A stretch of DNA of 64,000 nucleotides from assembly GCA_948467735.1 (NCBI GenBank), contig CAOKFN010000011.1, positions 31,700-95,699 on the forward strand, read 5' to 3'. The notes under the pieces were generated by a model that saw only the letters and a list, made by a program, of their open reading frames with translations, was not told the DNA's origin and did no database searches. The DNA is from an uncultured bacterium. GTDB lineage: Bacteria > Bacillota > Clostridia > Lachnospirales > Lachnospiraceae. Positions 42,011 through 51,654 of the stretch are shown one piece after another. The position numbers and the translations under genes were made by a program. The first letter of the stretch is position 1. Each line of letters begins with the position of its first letter.

Positions 42011-45000
42011 TTACAATTCAATTTCATTGGTACGGGTTTTCTGGCTCTTAGCCAATGTATACACATCCCCATGGGGCGCGTCTTCATCGCAGATCACATG
42101 GATTCCCGCAATCTGCACCACCGCCGTCTTAGGCATAAAACGACGCTCCCACCCCCTTCGATCGGCCTCCCATACATATTTATCCACACAGCCGTATGCG
42201 GACAGCACGGTAAGGCGTATGGTATCCGTCAACACTTCCCTGTCAAACAAAACCTTCTGAGATCGGCAGGTATTCAGGAAGGTTCCCTCCGCGGCGGTCT
42301 CCCACCGTCCAAGCTCGCCGTTTCTGATTTCAAGACGGTATTCTCTGGCAAAGCCCTCATGCTCCCTGTCCCGCTGTTCCGGCACATATAAAAATCCCTT
42401 CATGGAAACCTTTTTGCACAGAGCGATGGTAACGGTAACGGGGAAATCCTTCTTCATGACTCTCACCGACGTGCCCGGATCCGCCTCCACAATCGCCGTC
42501 CCGTCCTTCACCTTCTCTTCTTCTCCCATGCTGCCATACGAAATTTCCTTCGTAAGCTGGCTCATTCTCAGCATGGGGAAGAATTTCTCCTCTATCTTCT
42601 CCGGATTCACCGCAGGAACGGCAACGGACAAGAATTCCTCCGAGGCGGCATATTTTAAAATCGCCTGCTTTAAGCTGTAAGCCTCGGGACGTTTTTCAAA
42701 AGTTCCCTCTAAATTTGCCGACACAAACAATAATTTCCCGTTCCACACCTTCGCCTCAAAAATCATCCCTTGCAGCAGATTCCTGTTCCAGTCGTCGATG
42801 GGCTGCACAATTGATTTTACCTGCTCCAAGCCTTCCATGTGGAAGCCCCTGCCGTTCTTTAAGATATCCTCCCACTGCCAGCCGCCGGACTGCCTTGTGG
42901 GAAAGTCTTTGAAAATAGGATGCTCTTTTTCTATCACCACGCCCATGGTACGGCACCAAGTAGGCCCCATCTGGCTGTTCCAGCCCACGCTGGCCCCGGA
43001 AAGGGGCGGGCATTCATAGTCCAAATCCGACAAATACGGTGAAAATACCACGTTTCTGCCCGCTTTTAACGCAGACTCCGCTTCACGCCAATCCCTTGTA
43101 TAGAGCACCTCGTCGGTCTCCTCGGGCGCCTCACTCTCCGGCTTTGTAAATACATACAAGTTCCAGCTGTTATGAATCAAAATCTCTTGGCCGTCCCCGG
43201 AAGGAAGCGGCAGCTCTAAGGTCAAAGTCAGCTCCACGTTCCGCGGCGCCGCCTGCGCGGAAGCTCCTCCTCCCACGGATTTCCCGCCTTCCACGGCCTC
43301 ACTGGCCTCCGCGCTTTTCCCGACTTTCACGGCCTCACTGGCATTCGCGCTTTTCCCGTCTCCCACGAATTTTCCATCCCTGCCCGCATTCTCTTCCTGC
43401 GCGGACTGCCGCCTGCGACAGCTCTCCATGATTTCTTCAAAGCAAAGCGTCACCTCGCCCGCCTTCGTATTGCCCCCCTTGGGAACCTCCCCCGCCGCAA
43501 GCTCGCCCGACTGCAGAACTTCATTCCCATAGCTTACATGCCACCGCACGATGCCGTTTGGAATCCTCTGTTTTCCATAATGGCAGATTTCCACAGGGAT
43601 CACTGCCGTATCGGTACTTTTCCAGATATAACTGCTGCATCTGGCAAGCAGCACCGTATCCCCGCAGAAATTCCGAAATTCCTCGGGACTGCCATATCCC
43701 TTATTCTCCCAAAAAGCGTCCAGAATCCCCACCAAGGCGGTTCCCTGTCCCAGATAGTCATGCAGGTCAAGAAGCTCAAAGCCCTGCAGCTCCGGCGTCC
43801 TGAAATTCGCCTCCAAATCCTCTTTGTAGAGCCGAATCTGATTCTCGCCGGAACATTTTACAAAGATGTCCCCATAGGGCAGGACGCCGTTTGCCCGAGC
43901 ATTCTCCCGAAATACCTTATAATTGCCCGGCTGCATAAATCCCGTATATTTCTCCACAATCCCATAGTCAGGATACGCGCATATCTGTCCCAGCTCATGG
44001 CAGACCACCGGCTTTTTCGCCCCCGGCAGCACGCAGCTGTAGTCCCCGCCCTTCCATCCTATAGCGCCGCGGATCATGCCTCCCTTGCGGAAACCGTTCC
44101 CGGAACGATGGAAATAAATAAAATCCGTACCCTCCACTTCCGCAGGAGGCACCTCATAAGGCCATCCGGACTGAGCCGTATAGATTCTCCTGCCCTCATA
44201 GCCAAGCTCTTTATCATACTCTCTCGTCTCGCCGACCCATCTTTTCAGCGGCCCAAACCACAAGCCGCTGGGTTCATTGGAAGGCGAGAAAAACACAAAG
44301 GAAGGGTGATGGCCGAAATTCTCCAGAATCCGCCTCGTTTCCTGCCGCAGTATTTCATACATTTTCTCCCCTTCCGGATCCTCCCCAAAACGATTCCACA
44401 TGCCGCATTCTACCAGAAGGCTCACGCCCTCCTCGTCCGCCGCCGCAAACGCCGCCTCGGGAGGGCAGTAAGAGTGGAACCGAATTCCGTTCAGCCCCCA
44501 CTCCTTAACGATCCCCATGATTCTGCGCCACCATTCCTTATCAGTGACGGGACAGCCGGTCAAAGGATACTCGCCGCCAAAATGCGTCGCCCGGAAATAA
44601 AACGGCTCTCCGTCTATCCAAAAACGGCCGTCCTTGGCCTCCACGGTTCTGGGATGCGCCTTGGCATACGCCCGCCGCTCCTCCCTGCGCCGCCTGCGCT
44701 CCTCGTCGGTAAACAGGGCAATCTCCCCCACCATGCCGTTCCATGTGGCTCCCAATGCATCCGACACCCCATGGGCGTCCGGCCGATAGGGATAAATCAT
44801 GGAATTATCCATGACGACCCGCAGGGTATGCTCTCCGGGCGCAAGCTTTCCCAATTTGACGTCGTGGGGGCCGCACACCGAACAATCCCCGCCCTTCTTC
44901 TCTCCGTCCACCCATACCTGACTGCGCCATCTGGCCGCCTCCACATGGAAATGCCACTCCTCTTCTTCACAGGACGCCCCGCTCTCAGGAACGGTAAAGG

Positions 45001-45265
45001 TTCTTTCATACACGGCCTGTCCCAGAAAATGCCTCGGCGGCTGGGATAAAAACGGCACGTTCACCCCTTCCTCCTGCGCAAATTTATACTCCTCCTGCTC
45101 ATACCAAAAAGCATCATGCAGCCCGCTGACCCAAGGCGTCTGCCTTGTAATGGGATTCCCATACCCTGCCGCCTGTAAAATTCCGGGCAGGCGGATAAAG
45201 CCCTCCTGCTTTCCCTCGTCTGCCTCCAATGAAATGCTCCATTCTCCTGATAAGTCTATATACAT
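42011..45265 (-). CDS. glycoside hydrolase family 2 protein
   Basis: A 1084-residue cytoplasmic GH2-type enzyme. Residues 1-190 form the sugar-binding jelly roll (MYIDLSGEWSISL), then an immunoglobulin-like domain and the TIM barrel with the acid/base Glu in FSPSNEPSGLWF and the candidate nucleophile Glu in VVCHELGQICAYPD. A long C-terminal part of beta-type domains follows. At about 625-670 it carries a 39-bp repeat encoding GKSA-EASEAVK-type residues. The natural substrate could be beta-galactoside, glucuronide or galacturonide. The start at 45265 (GGAGGAAGAG) is clear; a longer frame to 45943 is an artefact. Confidence 0.85.
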   Translation of the reverse strand: MYIDLSGEWSISLEADEGKQEGFIRLPGILQAAGYGNPITRQTPWVSGLHDAFWYEQEEYKFAQEEGVNVPFLSQPPRHFLGQAVYERTFTVPESGASCEEEEWHFHVEAARWRSQVWVDGEKKGGDCSVCGPHDVKLGKLAPGEHTLRVVMDNSMIYPYRPDAHGVSDALGATWNGMVGEIALFTDEERRRRREERRAYAKAHPRTVEAKDGRFWIDGEPFYFRATHFGGEYPLTGCPVTDKEWWRRIMGIVKEWGLNGIRFHSYCPPEAAFAAADEEGVSLLVECGMWNRFGEDPEGEKMYEILRQETRRILENFGHHPSFVFFSPSNEPSGLWFGPLKRWVGETREYDKELGYEGRRIYTAQSGWPYEVPPAEVEGTDFIYFHRSGNGFRKGGMIRGAIGWKGGDYSCVLPGAKKPVVCHELGQICAYPDYGIVEKYTGFMQPGNYKVFRENARANGVLPYGDIFVKCSGENQIRLYKEDLEANFRTPELQGFELLDLHDYLGQGTALVGILDAFWENKGYGSPEEFRNFCGDTVLLARCSSYIWKSTDTAVIPVEICHYGKQRIPNGIVRWHVSYGNEVLQSGELAAGEVPKGGNTKAGEVTLCFEEIMESCRRRQSAQEENAGRDGKFVGDGKSANASEAVKVGKSAEASEAVEGGKSVGGGASAQAAPRNVELTLTLELPLPSGDGQEILIHNSWNLYVFTKPESEAPEETDEVLYTRDWREAESALKAGRNVVFSPYLSDLDYECPPLSGASVGWNSQMGPTWCRTMGVVIEKEHPIFKDFPTRQSGGWQWEDILKNGRGFHMEGLEQVKSIVQPIDDWNRNLLQGMIFEAKVWNGKLLFVSANLEGTFEKRPEAYSLKQAILKYAASEEFLSVAVPAVNPEKIEEKFFPMLRMSQLTKEISYGSMGEEEKVKDGTAIVEADPGTSVRVMKKDFPVTVTIALCKKVSMKGFLYVPEQRDREHEGFAREYRLEIRNGELGRWETAAEGTFLNTCRSQKVLFDREVLTDTIRLTVLSAYGCVDKYVWEADRRGWERRFMPKTAVVQIAGIHVICDEDAPHGDVYTLAKSQKTRTNEIEL
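43262..43385 (-). repeat. 39-bp repeat in GH2
   Basis: Two to three in-frame units (GGCCTCACTGGC... type on the plus strand) encode a serine/alanine/glycine-rich spacer between two beta domains. Confidence 0.7.
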
Positions 45266-45411
45266 CTCTTCCTCCATTCCAGTTCCGTCTCTGCGATTCA
45301 GCGCCCTTAAAGGGAAGAAAATTTCATCTGCTAAGGGCAGCAGCTGAAATTTCCTTCCGGGCGCTTCCTCTCCGAGACTGTTTTTAGCTTCCGCTTCGAG
45401 ACTGTTTTTAT

Positions 45412-45476
45412 TATAGTTCCCACTTGTGGGAACTTGTTCCGCTCTCTGCGATACTGCGCCCCCACGCTGCTGTCTT
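45412..45476 (-). repeat. dispersed hairpin element, copy C
   Basis: GTTCCCAC-TT-GTGGGAAC (45416-45433), then CTTGTTCCGC, shared with copy B at 18901. A direct repeat CGAGACTGTTTTTA lies beside it at 45374-45409. On the minus strand it follows feoB and precedes the GH2 gene by about 150 bases. Confidence 0.75.
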
Positions 45477-45480
45477 ACGT

Positions 45481-47535
45481 TTATGAAAAAGCCCCCAGAA
45501 TCAGGCTGCCCGTCTGGTACACAAGCACCGAGACGCCCCATGCCAGAATCAGCTGAAACAAAAGCATCCCCATCGTAAATTTCCAAGAGCCGCTTTCCTT
45601 TTTCACCGTTGCCACCGTTGCCACGCAGGGCACATACAGCAGGCAGAACAGCATCAGGCAGTAGGCGTTCAGCGGCCCGAAGCCCGGATTTATGCTGTGG
45701 ATATTTTCCACAATCGCCGCCATTCCGGCGTCGGAATTGGCATTTGCAACCCCGAACAGCACGGCGAAGCTTGCCACCACCACTTCCTTGGCGGAGATTC
45801 CGGAGAGCAGCGCCACCCCAATCTGCCACATTCCCAGCCCCGCGGGCGCCAGCACGGGCACGAGCATATGCCCCACAATGGCCCCGAAGCTGTCCGCCGG
45901 ATTCTCCACCTTTCCCGATATGCCGAAGTTCAGCACAAACCAAATGAGAATGGATGCGATAAAAATTGTGGTTCCGGCCTTTGACAGATAATCCTTCAGC
46001 TTATTCCACACATAGATGCGGATGGTCCTGCCATTGGGTCTTTTGTATTCCGGAAGCTCAATCAGCAGGGACTCGTTCATCCTGCCCCCGCCTTTTCCCT
46101 TTTCCAGAAAATTTATGACGAGGGCGGAAAGAATCGCAATCAGCATTCCTATCACATACATGGAAAACGCCGCGACAACCGCGTATTCCCCGAAAAACAT
46201 ATCGGAAAACAACACATACACCGGCAGTCTGGCGGAGCAGGACATAAAAGGCGTCACCAGCATGGTCTTTCGCCTGTCATGCTCCGTTTCCAAGGCCCTT
46301 GTGGCCATAATCGCGGGCACCGTGCATCCAAATCCCAGAATCATGGGCAGAAAGGCCTTCCCCGAAAGACCCACCCTGCCCATGACCGAATCCATCACAT
46401 AAGCCACCCTTGCCATATAGCCGCTGTCTTCCAATATGGCCAATGCCAGAAACAGAATAAAAATATTGGGCAGAAACGTAAGAATCCCCCCCACCCCGGC
46501 TATGATGCCGTCCACCAGCAGAGATTTAAGCCACGGAGCAGTTCCCAGCCCTTCCAAGGCGGCCAAGGCGGCGTCGGAAACAAACGAAAGCCCTGTCTCA
46601 AATACCCCTTTCAGGGCGTCCCCCACCGTAAATGTCAGGAAAAACACAAGGCACATCACCGCTAGGAAAATAGGAATTCCCCAGACGGAATGGGTCAGCA
46701 GTCTGTCGATTTTATCCGTGGACGCGGCCTTCCTGCCCTTATGAAACAGGGTTTCTTCCACTATTTTTTCAATGTGGGCATACTTGCTTTGAATAATTTC
46801 TTTCTCATAGCTTCTGTCCACGATATCCGTAGCGGACATGGGATGCTCCTGTTTTACCTCTTCATCATCCTCCAGAAGCTTGATTGCATGCCATCTTACG
46901 GAAGAATGGCTGGGGTAATGCTCCTGCATCATCCCTTCCAGCTTTGCGATTTTGCTCTCAATCTCCTCCGGATAATCCAGAATGTATTCTTCCATCCCTT
47001 CCTCATAATGATGAATCACCGCATGAAGCAGGATGTCCAGTCCGGTGCGCTTTGCCGCCGACACAGGCACCACCGGGATATCCCCCAGCATCTCCGGAAG
47101 GCGGTGCATATCAATTTCCATGCCCCGTTCCTTCACAATATCCATCATATTCAGCGCCAGCACCACAGGCTTGCCCAGCTCTAAGAGCTGCAGCGTCAAA
47201 TATAAATTGCGTTCCAGAGAGGAAGCGTCCACCACATTGATAATCACATCAATGTCATCATCCATGGCACATTTTCTCGTGACCTTTTCCTCTATGGTAT
47301 AGCAGGTCAGAGAATAGATTCCGGGCGTATCAATCAATGTAATTTTAGTATCCTCGTAGACAGCCTCCCCCTCAAACCGCTCCACAGTGACTCCCGGCCA
47401 GTTGGCCACCTTCAGCTTTGATCCGGTCAAAGCGTTGAACAATGTGGTTTTGCCGCAGTTGGGATTACCGATGCAGGCCGCATTGATATGCTTTTTCTGT
47501 TCCATATTCTTCTGGGGATTACTTTTCATGAGCAT
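45481..47535 (-). CDS. feoB: ferrous iron transporter FeoB
   Basis: FeoB imports Fe2+ through a membrane channel gated by an N-terminal GTPase. The G1 motif is GNPNCGKTTLF, G3 is DTPGIYSL and G4 is NMMD; GTP-binding residues occupy the first 170, followed by a guanine-dissociation-inhibitor helical part and about eight membrane helices. The length of about 684 residues is normal. An AAGGAG site before ATG 47535 fixes the start, which overlaps the feoA stop by 17 bases. Confidence 0.95.
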   Translation of the reverse strand: MLMKSNPQKNMEQKKHINAACIGNPNCGKTTLFNALTGSKLKVANWPGVTVERFEGEAVYEDTKITLIDTPGIYSLTCYTIEEKVTRKCAMDDDIDVIINVVDASSLERNLYLTLQLLELGKPVVLALNMMDIVKERGMEIDMHRLPEMLGDIPVVPVSAAKRTGLDILLHAVIHHYEEGMEEYILDYPEEIESKIAKLEGMMQEHYPSHSSVRWHAIKLLEDDEEVKQEHPMSATDIVDRSYEKEIIQSKYAHIEKIVEETLFHKGRKAASTDKIDRLLTHSVWGIPIFLAVMCLVFFLTFTVGDALKGVFETGLSFVSDAALAALEGLGTAPWLKSLLVDGIIAGVGGILTFLPNIFILFLALAILEDSGYMARVAYVMDSVMGRVGLSGKAFLPMILGFGCTVPAIMATRALETEHDRRKTMLVTPFMSCSARLPVYVLFSDMFFGEYAVVAAFSMYVIGMLIAILSALVINFLEKGKGGGRMNESLLIELPEYKRPNGRTIRIYVWNKLKDYLSKAGTTIFIASILIWFVLNFGISGKVENPADSFGAIVGHMLVPVLAPAGLGMWQIGVALLSGISAKEVVVASFAVLFGVANANSDAGMAAIVENIHSINPGFGPLNAYCLMLFCLLYVPCVATVATVKKESGSWKFTMGMLLFQLILAWGVSVLVYQTGSLILGAFS

Positions 47536-47863
47536 CCCCCCTGTCTCCTTGGGCCAAAACTGCTTTCTCCTCAGCGCCCGGCTCCCTTCGGCTCTCCTTT
47601 GCTTTCTCCTCGGAACCCGGCTCCCTTCGGCTCTCTTTTTCCTCCCATTCGCAGATTTCAATATTGGAGGAAATATGCTTTCCCAGCGCCAGACGTGTTC
47701 CCCGCACCCGAATGATCAGCGCGCCGCGCCTTTTCCTGTTCAAGACGTTCACTATGGTTCCGTCGTTCAGCCCCAAAGCCTCCAGCCTGCGGGTTATGGC
47801 AGGTTCCACATACAGCCCTTGAATACAGTAGCTGTTTCCCTTTTGTGCCTCATAAAGCGTCAT
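47519..47863 (-). CDS. feoA: FeoA with repeat-bearing C-terminal tail
   Basis: The small SH3-like cytoplasmic partner of FeoB. Residues 1-75 match FeoA (TLYEAQKGNSYCIQGLYVEPA, GLNDGTIVNV). The last 40 residues are a highly charged tail holding two 13-residue repeats (KESRREPGSEEKA and a near copy), absent from ordinary FeoA. GGGAGG precedes the ATG. Its last codons overlap the start of feoB, which is common for this pair. Confidence 0.9.
   Translation of the reverse strand: MTLYEAQKGNSYCIQGLYVEPAITRRLEALGLNDGTIVNVLNRKRRGALIIRVRGTRLALGKHISSNIEICEWEEKESRREPGSEEKAKESRREPGAEEKAVLAQGDRGDAHEK
47545..47655 (-). repeat. 39-bp repeat in the feoA tail
   Basis: Two 39-bp copies (CTCCCTTCGGCTCTC type) encode the charged tail; the same DNA in another frame gives an arginine-rich upstream extension of feoB that is probably not translated. 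Confidence 0.8.
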
Positions 47864-48002
47864 CACAACCTCCCTGATCCGGGCAGAACCCATCAAAGCA
47901 CAATGCCGTCCCGCGCCGGACCTCCTCTTAAGCATTTCTATTCCTACCATACCACATTTTCCCTTGATCGTACAGTCCTCACTTTATCTACTTCCAATCA
48001 GT

Positions 48003-49436
48003 TTATGTCTCAACAAAGCTTTCCACAGCTTCACCGTCTTCTTCCCTCACGTCGCTTCCTATAAAAATCAATACCGCAAATACGGTGATGGATAAAATTT
48101 TACATGTAAAAATACTATGCTCCATGGAATGATTCTGCGTGAAAAAATACCAAATAAAAGGCAGCGCCGCCAGCAGGATGCATGGAATGCCGCGGCTTTT
48201 CACCCGCTCCGCCAAACATTTTACCCCACGGCCTCCCAGATGTTTTACGGAACCCGCCAAATGTTTTATGGAACCCGCCGGATGTTTCAAGAGACGGGGA
48301 CATTTTTCTCTCTTCCGTCCCCGTCCCGCCCCAATCACCTGTCCCACAGCGGCCGCCAATATCACCAGATAAAAGGGCCAATGGAAGAAATAAGAGATAT
48401 TTTCCCTAATTACCTGCCCATATCCCTCCCATAAGGACAGCTCCGAGGCGGAATGGGTTCTCTCCCCTATGGTTCTCAGCGCGTCCTGAATCGTCCCCGC
48501 GCCAAACAGAATATCCGCAGTTACCCATTTACACGCCCAAAATCCTAGATAACCGATTCCCCAAAAGCAGGAATACCGCAGCATTTTCCCGCACTGCTTC
48601 CGCCAACGCTCTTTTGAATGATAAATTGCCGCCCCCAGAGGAAAGCCCAGCGTCACCAGCGGATACGTCAGGAAATCAAAATATGCCGTAACCATTCCCA
48701 CGATCAGAAAAAATACGTCAAACCCCGCCTGAGATTTCCATCTGTCGCCCCAGACGACCTGCACCGTCAATGCCGCCAGCACCAGATAATAACAGATGCT
48801 CAGTGACAGGGAAAAATAGAGCACAAAAGGATAAAGCAGCATAAGCGCCGCCGCCAAAGCCATGCCCAGCCTTCCCTTCCTCTGACGGAAGCAGAGGCCC
48901 GTCAGTCCGCAGAGCATCAGCATCTGCACCATGGCGTTCAGCACCCTGAGCGTCTGCACATTGGATAACATAAGCAGGGGCTTTAGAATCACCAAATACC
49001 CATGCCAATATCTGGCATAGGAAACCTCTCTGGCCATGGGGCTTCCTTCCAGATATGCCTCCAGCGAAGTTCCGGGCGCCCAGCCCGCGCCCTCCGACGC
49101 CTCTCCCCGATACATCATCATCGCCTGTTCCAGCGCGGAGCGCCCCTCTTTGGCATAAATCGCATGCTCCAGCATCAGGCAGTCCGTAAAACTCCCCGTC
49201 AAAGTAGCTTCATACCCCTCCATCACCTGCGAATCTATAAATTCCGATTCCAGCAGAGGAAGGGATTGATAGATATGAACCTTCATCCCCTCCATAGGAA
49301 GAAGATGCGCCATCCAAAGAAGCAGGACACCGGCGAAGCTTCCTGTCAAAAGAATTCCCAATGTCCTGCCGCAGTTCTGCAAAAATAATCTGCCGTTTTT
49401 TTCTCTTCGGGCCTCTGTCCTCACGCTGACTCCCAT
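48003..49436 (-). CDS. polytopic membrane protein of unknown function
   Basis: A protein of about 477 residues with roughly ten hydrophobic helices and a soluble first loop (about residues 50-150) carrying EGMKVHIYQSLPLLESEF. It resembles, in layout only, the membrane protein at 40-41 kb and could be a polysaccharide or lipid-sugar-processing enzyme, but no motif proves it. Residues ~378-405 contain a 21-bp (KHLAGSV-like) repeat. Start uncertain: TTG 49487 or ATG 49436 are open, neither with a strong ribosome site. Confidence 0.6.
   Translation of the reverse strand: MGVSVRTEARREKNGRLFLQNCGRTLGILLTGSFAGVLLLWMAHLLPMEGMKVHIYQSLPLLESEFIDSQVMEGYEATLTGSFTDCLMLEHAIYAKEGRSALEQAMMMYRGEASEGAGWAPGTSLEAYLEGSPMAREVSYARYWHGYLVILKPLLMLSNVQTLRVLNAMVQMLMLCGLTGLCFRQRKGRLGMALAAALMLLYPFVLYFSLSLSICYYLVLAALTVQVVWGDRWKSQAGFDVFFLIVGMVTAYFDFLTYPLVTLGFPLGAAIYHSKERWRKQCGKMLRYSCFWGIGYLGFWACKWVTADILFGAGTIQDALRTIGERTHSASELSLWEGYGQVIRENISYFFHWPFYLVILAAAVGQVIGAGRGRKREKCPRLLKHPAGSIKHLAGSVKHLGGRGVKCLAERVKSRGIPCILLAALPFIWYFFTQNHSMEHSIFTCKILSITVFAVLIFIGSDVREEDGEAVESFVET
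48215..48302 (-). repeat. 21-bp repeat in the membrane protein gene
   Basis: Three to four in-frame 21-bp units (CCCGCCAAATGTTTTATGGAA type) encode KHLAGS-like residues in a cytoplasmic loop. Confidence 0.8.
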
Positions 49437-49706
49437 CTGCCCGCTTCGCAGGAGGGTGTGTAAACACCCCCTCTTTGGGCATATCAATCTGGATTGTGAA
49501 ATACATTTTGCACGCTAACCTCCGCGCCGCGGCTCAAATCCGGTTAATCATCCTATCTTTACAGGCATTTTATAACTGCTTTAGCGGTTTGGGAGACTTA
49601 GAACTTCTTCACGAGAAAGCCTAGGCTGCGAGCATAAACTGCTAAAGCGGTTAGAAGTTCTTCCTGCGCTGACCTCCCCTGACTAAAACATGCGGCTTTC
49701 CATATT

Positions 49707-50954
49707 TTAAGGCCTCACCTGACCGTTTCCGCGGATAACATACTTATAAGAGGTAATCTCTTTCAGCCCCATGGGGCCTCTTGCGTGAAGCTTCTGAGTG
49801 CTGATGCCGATTTCAGCGCCGAAACCAAATTCAAACCCATCCGTAAACCGGGTGGAAACATTCCAATAAACGCAGGCGGCGTCCACCTCATTCAAGAACT
49901 TCTCCGCGGCTTCCGGATTTTCCGTCACGATGCATTCGGAATGCTTCGTGTTATATTTGTTAATATGCCCAATGGCTTCCTCCAGCGTATCCACCGTTTT
50001 CAGAGAAAGGATATAGTCGAGATATTCCCTTCCGTAATCCTCCTCCGTCGCCGGAATGCACTGGGGCAGAATTTCCCTCACTCTCTCGTCCCCCCGCAGC
50101 TCCACCTTGGGGGATTCCAATATCTCTTTTAACTTCGGCAGAAAAGCCTCCCTCACATCCTTGTGAATTACCAGAGATTCGCAGGCATTGCAGACTCCAA
50201 TCCGCTGGGTCTTGGCATTATAGATAATCTTTGCCGCCATATCCAAATCCGCATCCCTGTCCACATACACATGACAATTGCCCGTCCCGGTTTCAATCAC
50301 CGGAATGGTACTGTTCTCCACAACGCTTTGAATCAGCCCGGCGCTGCCCCTTGGAATCAACAGATCCACATATTCCTTCAGCTTCATAAACTCCACGGTT
50401 ACTTTCCTGTCCGTATCCGCGATCAGCTGCAGCACATCCCCCAAAATCCCGCACTCCTCCACGGCTTCCCGAAGTACCTTCACCACTGCCATATTGGAGG
50501 CAAGCGCGTCGCTGCCGCCCTTTAAAATCACCGCGCTGCCCGTCTTAAAGCACAGCCCGAAAGCGTCCGCCGTCACATTGGGCCTCGCTTCATAGATGAT
50601 GCCGATAACCCCCATGGGGACACGGATTTTCGCAATTTTTAATCCGTTGGGACGCTCAAATTCCTCCATAACCTCTCCGATGCAGTCCGGAAGCCCCGCA
50701 ATCTGACGAAGCCCCTCCGCCATAGCGCAGATTCTCTCCTTGGTCAGTTTCAGACGATCCTGCAGCCCCTCATTCATGCCGTGGCTGCGGGCGGCCTCCA
50801 TATCCTTCTCATTTGCGGTCAGAATTTCTTCCGCCCGCTCCACCAGCCTGTCCGCCGCCCTAAAAAGCGCCCCGTTCCTCTCCTGCGCAGTCAGTTTCTG
50901 TAACATCTGCTTCCCTGCCAAAGCCCGTCTTCCCATTTCCTGTAAATCTGTCAT
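49707..50954 (-). CDS. proA: glutamate-5-semialdehyde dehydrogenase ProA
   Basis: Reduces glutamyl-5-phosphate to the semialdehyde in proline synthesis, with NADPH. The 415 residues have the aldehyde-dehydrogenase-like fold with the catalytic cysteine in IGVCNACESLVIH and the motif PRGSAGLIQSV. GGGGAGGAAGG precedes the ATG. The kinase ProB that makes its unstable substrate is encoded about 2.3 kb upstream, separated by three other genes on the same strand. Confidence 0.96.
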   Translation of the reverse strand: MTDLQEMGRRALAGKQMLQKLTAQERNGALFRAADRLVERAEEILTANEKDMEAARSHGMNEGLQDRLKLTKERICAMAEGLRQIAGLPDCIGEVMEEFERPNGLKIAKIRVPMGVIGIIYEARPNVTADAFGLCFKTGSAVILKGGSDALASNMAVVKVLREAVEECGILGDVLQLIADTDRKVTVEFMKLKEYVDLLIPRGSAGLIQSVVENSTIPVIETGTGNCHVYVDRDADLDMAAKIIYNAKTQRIGVCNACESLVIHKDVREAFLPKLKEILESPKVELRGDERVREILPQCIPATEEDYGREYLDYILSLKTVDTLEEAIGHINKYNTKHSECIVTENPEAAEKFLNEVDAACVYWNVSTRFTDGFEFGFGAEIGISTQKLHARGPMGLKEITSYKYVIRGNGQVRP

Positions 50955-51094
50955 ATCCCTTCCTCCCCGCCCGTTCTACAAGGCGATATGCAATTTTCTT
51001 CGTGAAAATTTGCTTTTTGCTCTTATTATAAGGGCCTTAAGCTTCCCGCTTAATACGTAACAGTTCAGACAAGACGCTGAACTGCTGCCATAAT

Positions 51095-51505
51095 TCAAAG
51101 AACATATGTGACAAAAGAACCGGGAATACTGCCGTCAGGCTGCTTATCCGGTGAAATTCCAAATTTGTTTCTCAGCCATAAGCGATGGGACGCCGTATTT
51201 TTAATATCACAGTAAGCCCTCACCTGATAAGTCCCTTTCTCACGCTCAATCTCCAATATTTTCTGCACCATAAGCGAGCCGATTCCCCTGTTCCGATTGT
51301 CCTCCTCAAAGACGTCTATCAGAAGGATAAAAGCCTCGGCCGCAGATATGGGCGCCGGAATTTTCCGGCGAAACACCGTTGCGCATCCCAGAATATCCTC
51401 CTCTTCCGCCACAAGAAAATAATCCTTTGTGAAATAACCTTCCGCCTGCGGACGAAGCTCCACAATGCGCTCCTTATCCGCTTCTTCCCCTATTCTGATA
51501 TTCAT
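51095..51505 (-). CDS. GNAT-family N-acetyltransferase
   Basis: A 136-residue acetyltransferase with the acetyl-CoA-binding pattern RNRGIGSLMVQKILE (R/Q-x-x-G-x-G/A). Acceptor unknown. ATG 51505 follows GGAGG. It sits inside the proline block, probably cotranscribed with 5-FTHF cyclo-ligase upstream and proA downstream. A perfect CAGTTCAG/CTGAACTG hairpin at 51061-51083 lies just beyond its stop. Confidence 0.85.
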   Translation of the reverse strand: MNIRIGEEADKERIVELRPQAEGYFTKDYFLVAEEEDILGCATVFRRKIPAPISAAEAFILLIDVFEEDNRNRGIGSLMVQKILEIEREKGTYQVRAYCDIKNTASHRLWLRNKFGISPDKQPDGSIPGSFVTYVL

Positions 51506-51654
51506 AAATCCCTCCATTCCGGTTCCGCCTACATCTTCCCGACGCCAAAATTACCGGAATAATTACGAGTTCCACAGCAGCATCCACAGCGGATATCGTC
51601 CAAATATACTGTTGCAGATTTTCCCCTGCCATTCCTCAATTCCACCTGCCCACA

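Noticed and set aside
43538..45049. A 503-codon open frame on the plus strand within the GH2 gene
   Set aside because: It is antisense to a complete, well-motifed GH2 protein, has no ribosome site, and its translation matches no family; G+C-rich genes often keep the opposite strand open.
42011..45943. A longer GH2 protein starting at 45943
   Set aside because: The extra 226 codons overlap feoB in another frame and read as low-quality sequence; the AGGAGG-type site and family N-terminus fix the start at 45265.
48003..49487. A relation between the C-terminal NHSMEHS of this membrane protein and the EEHSME repeat
   Set aside because: It is a single short match without periodicity, so chance is the simplest explanation.
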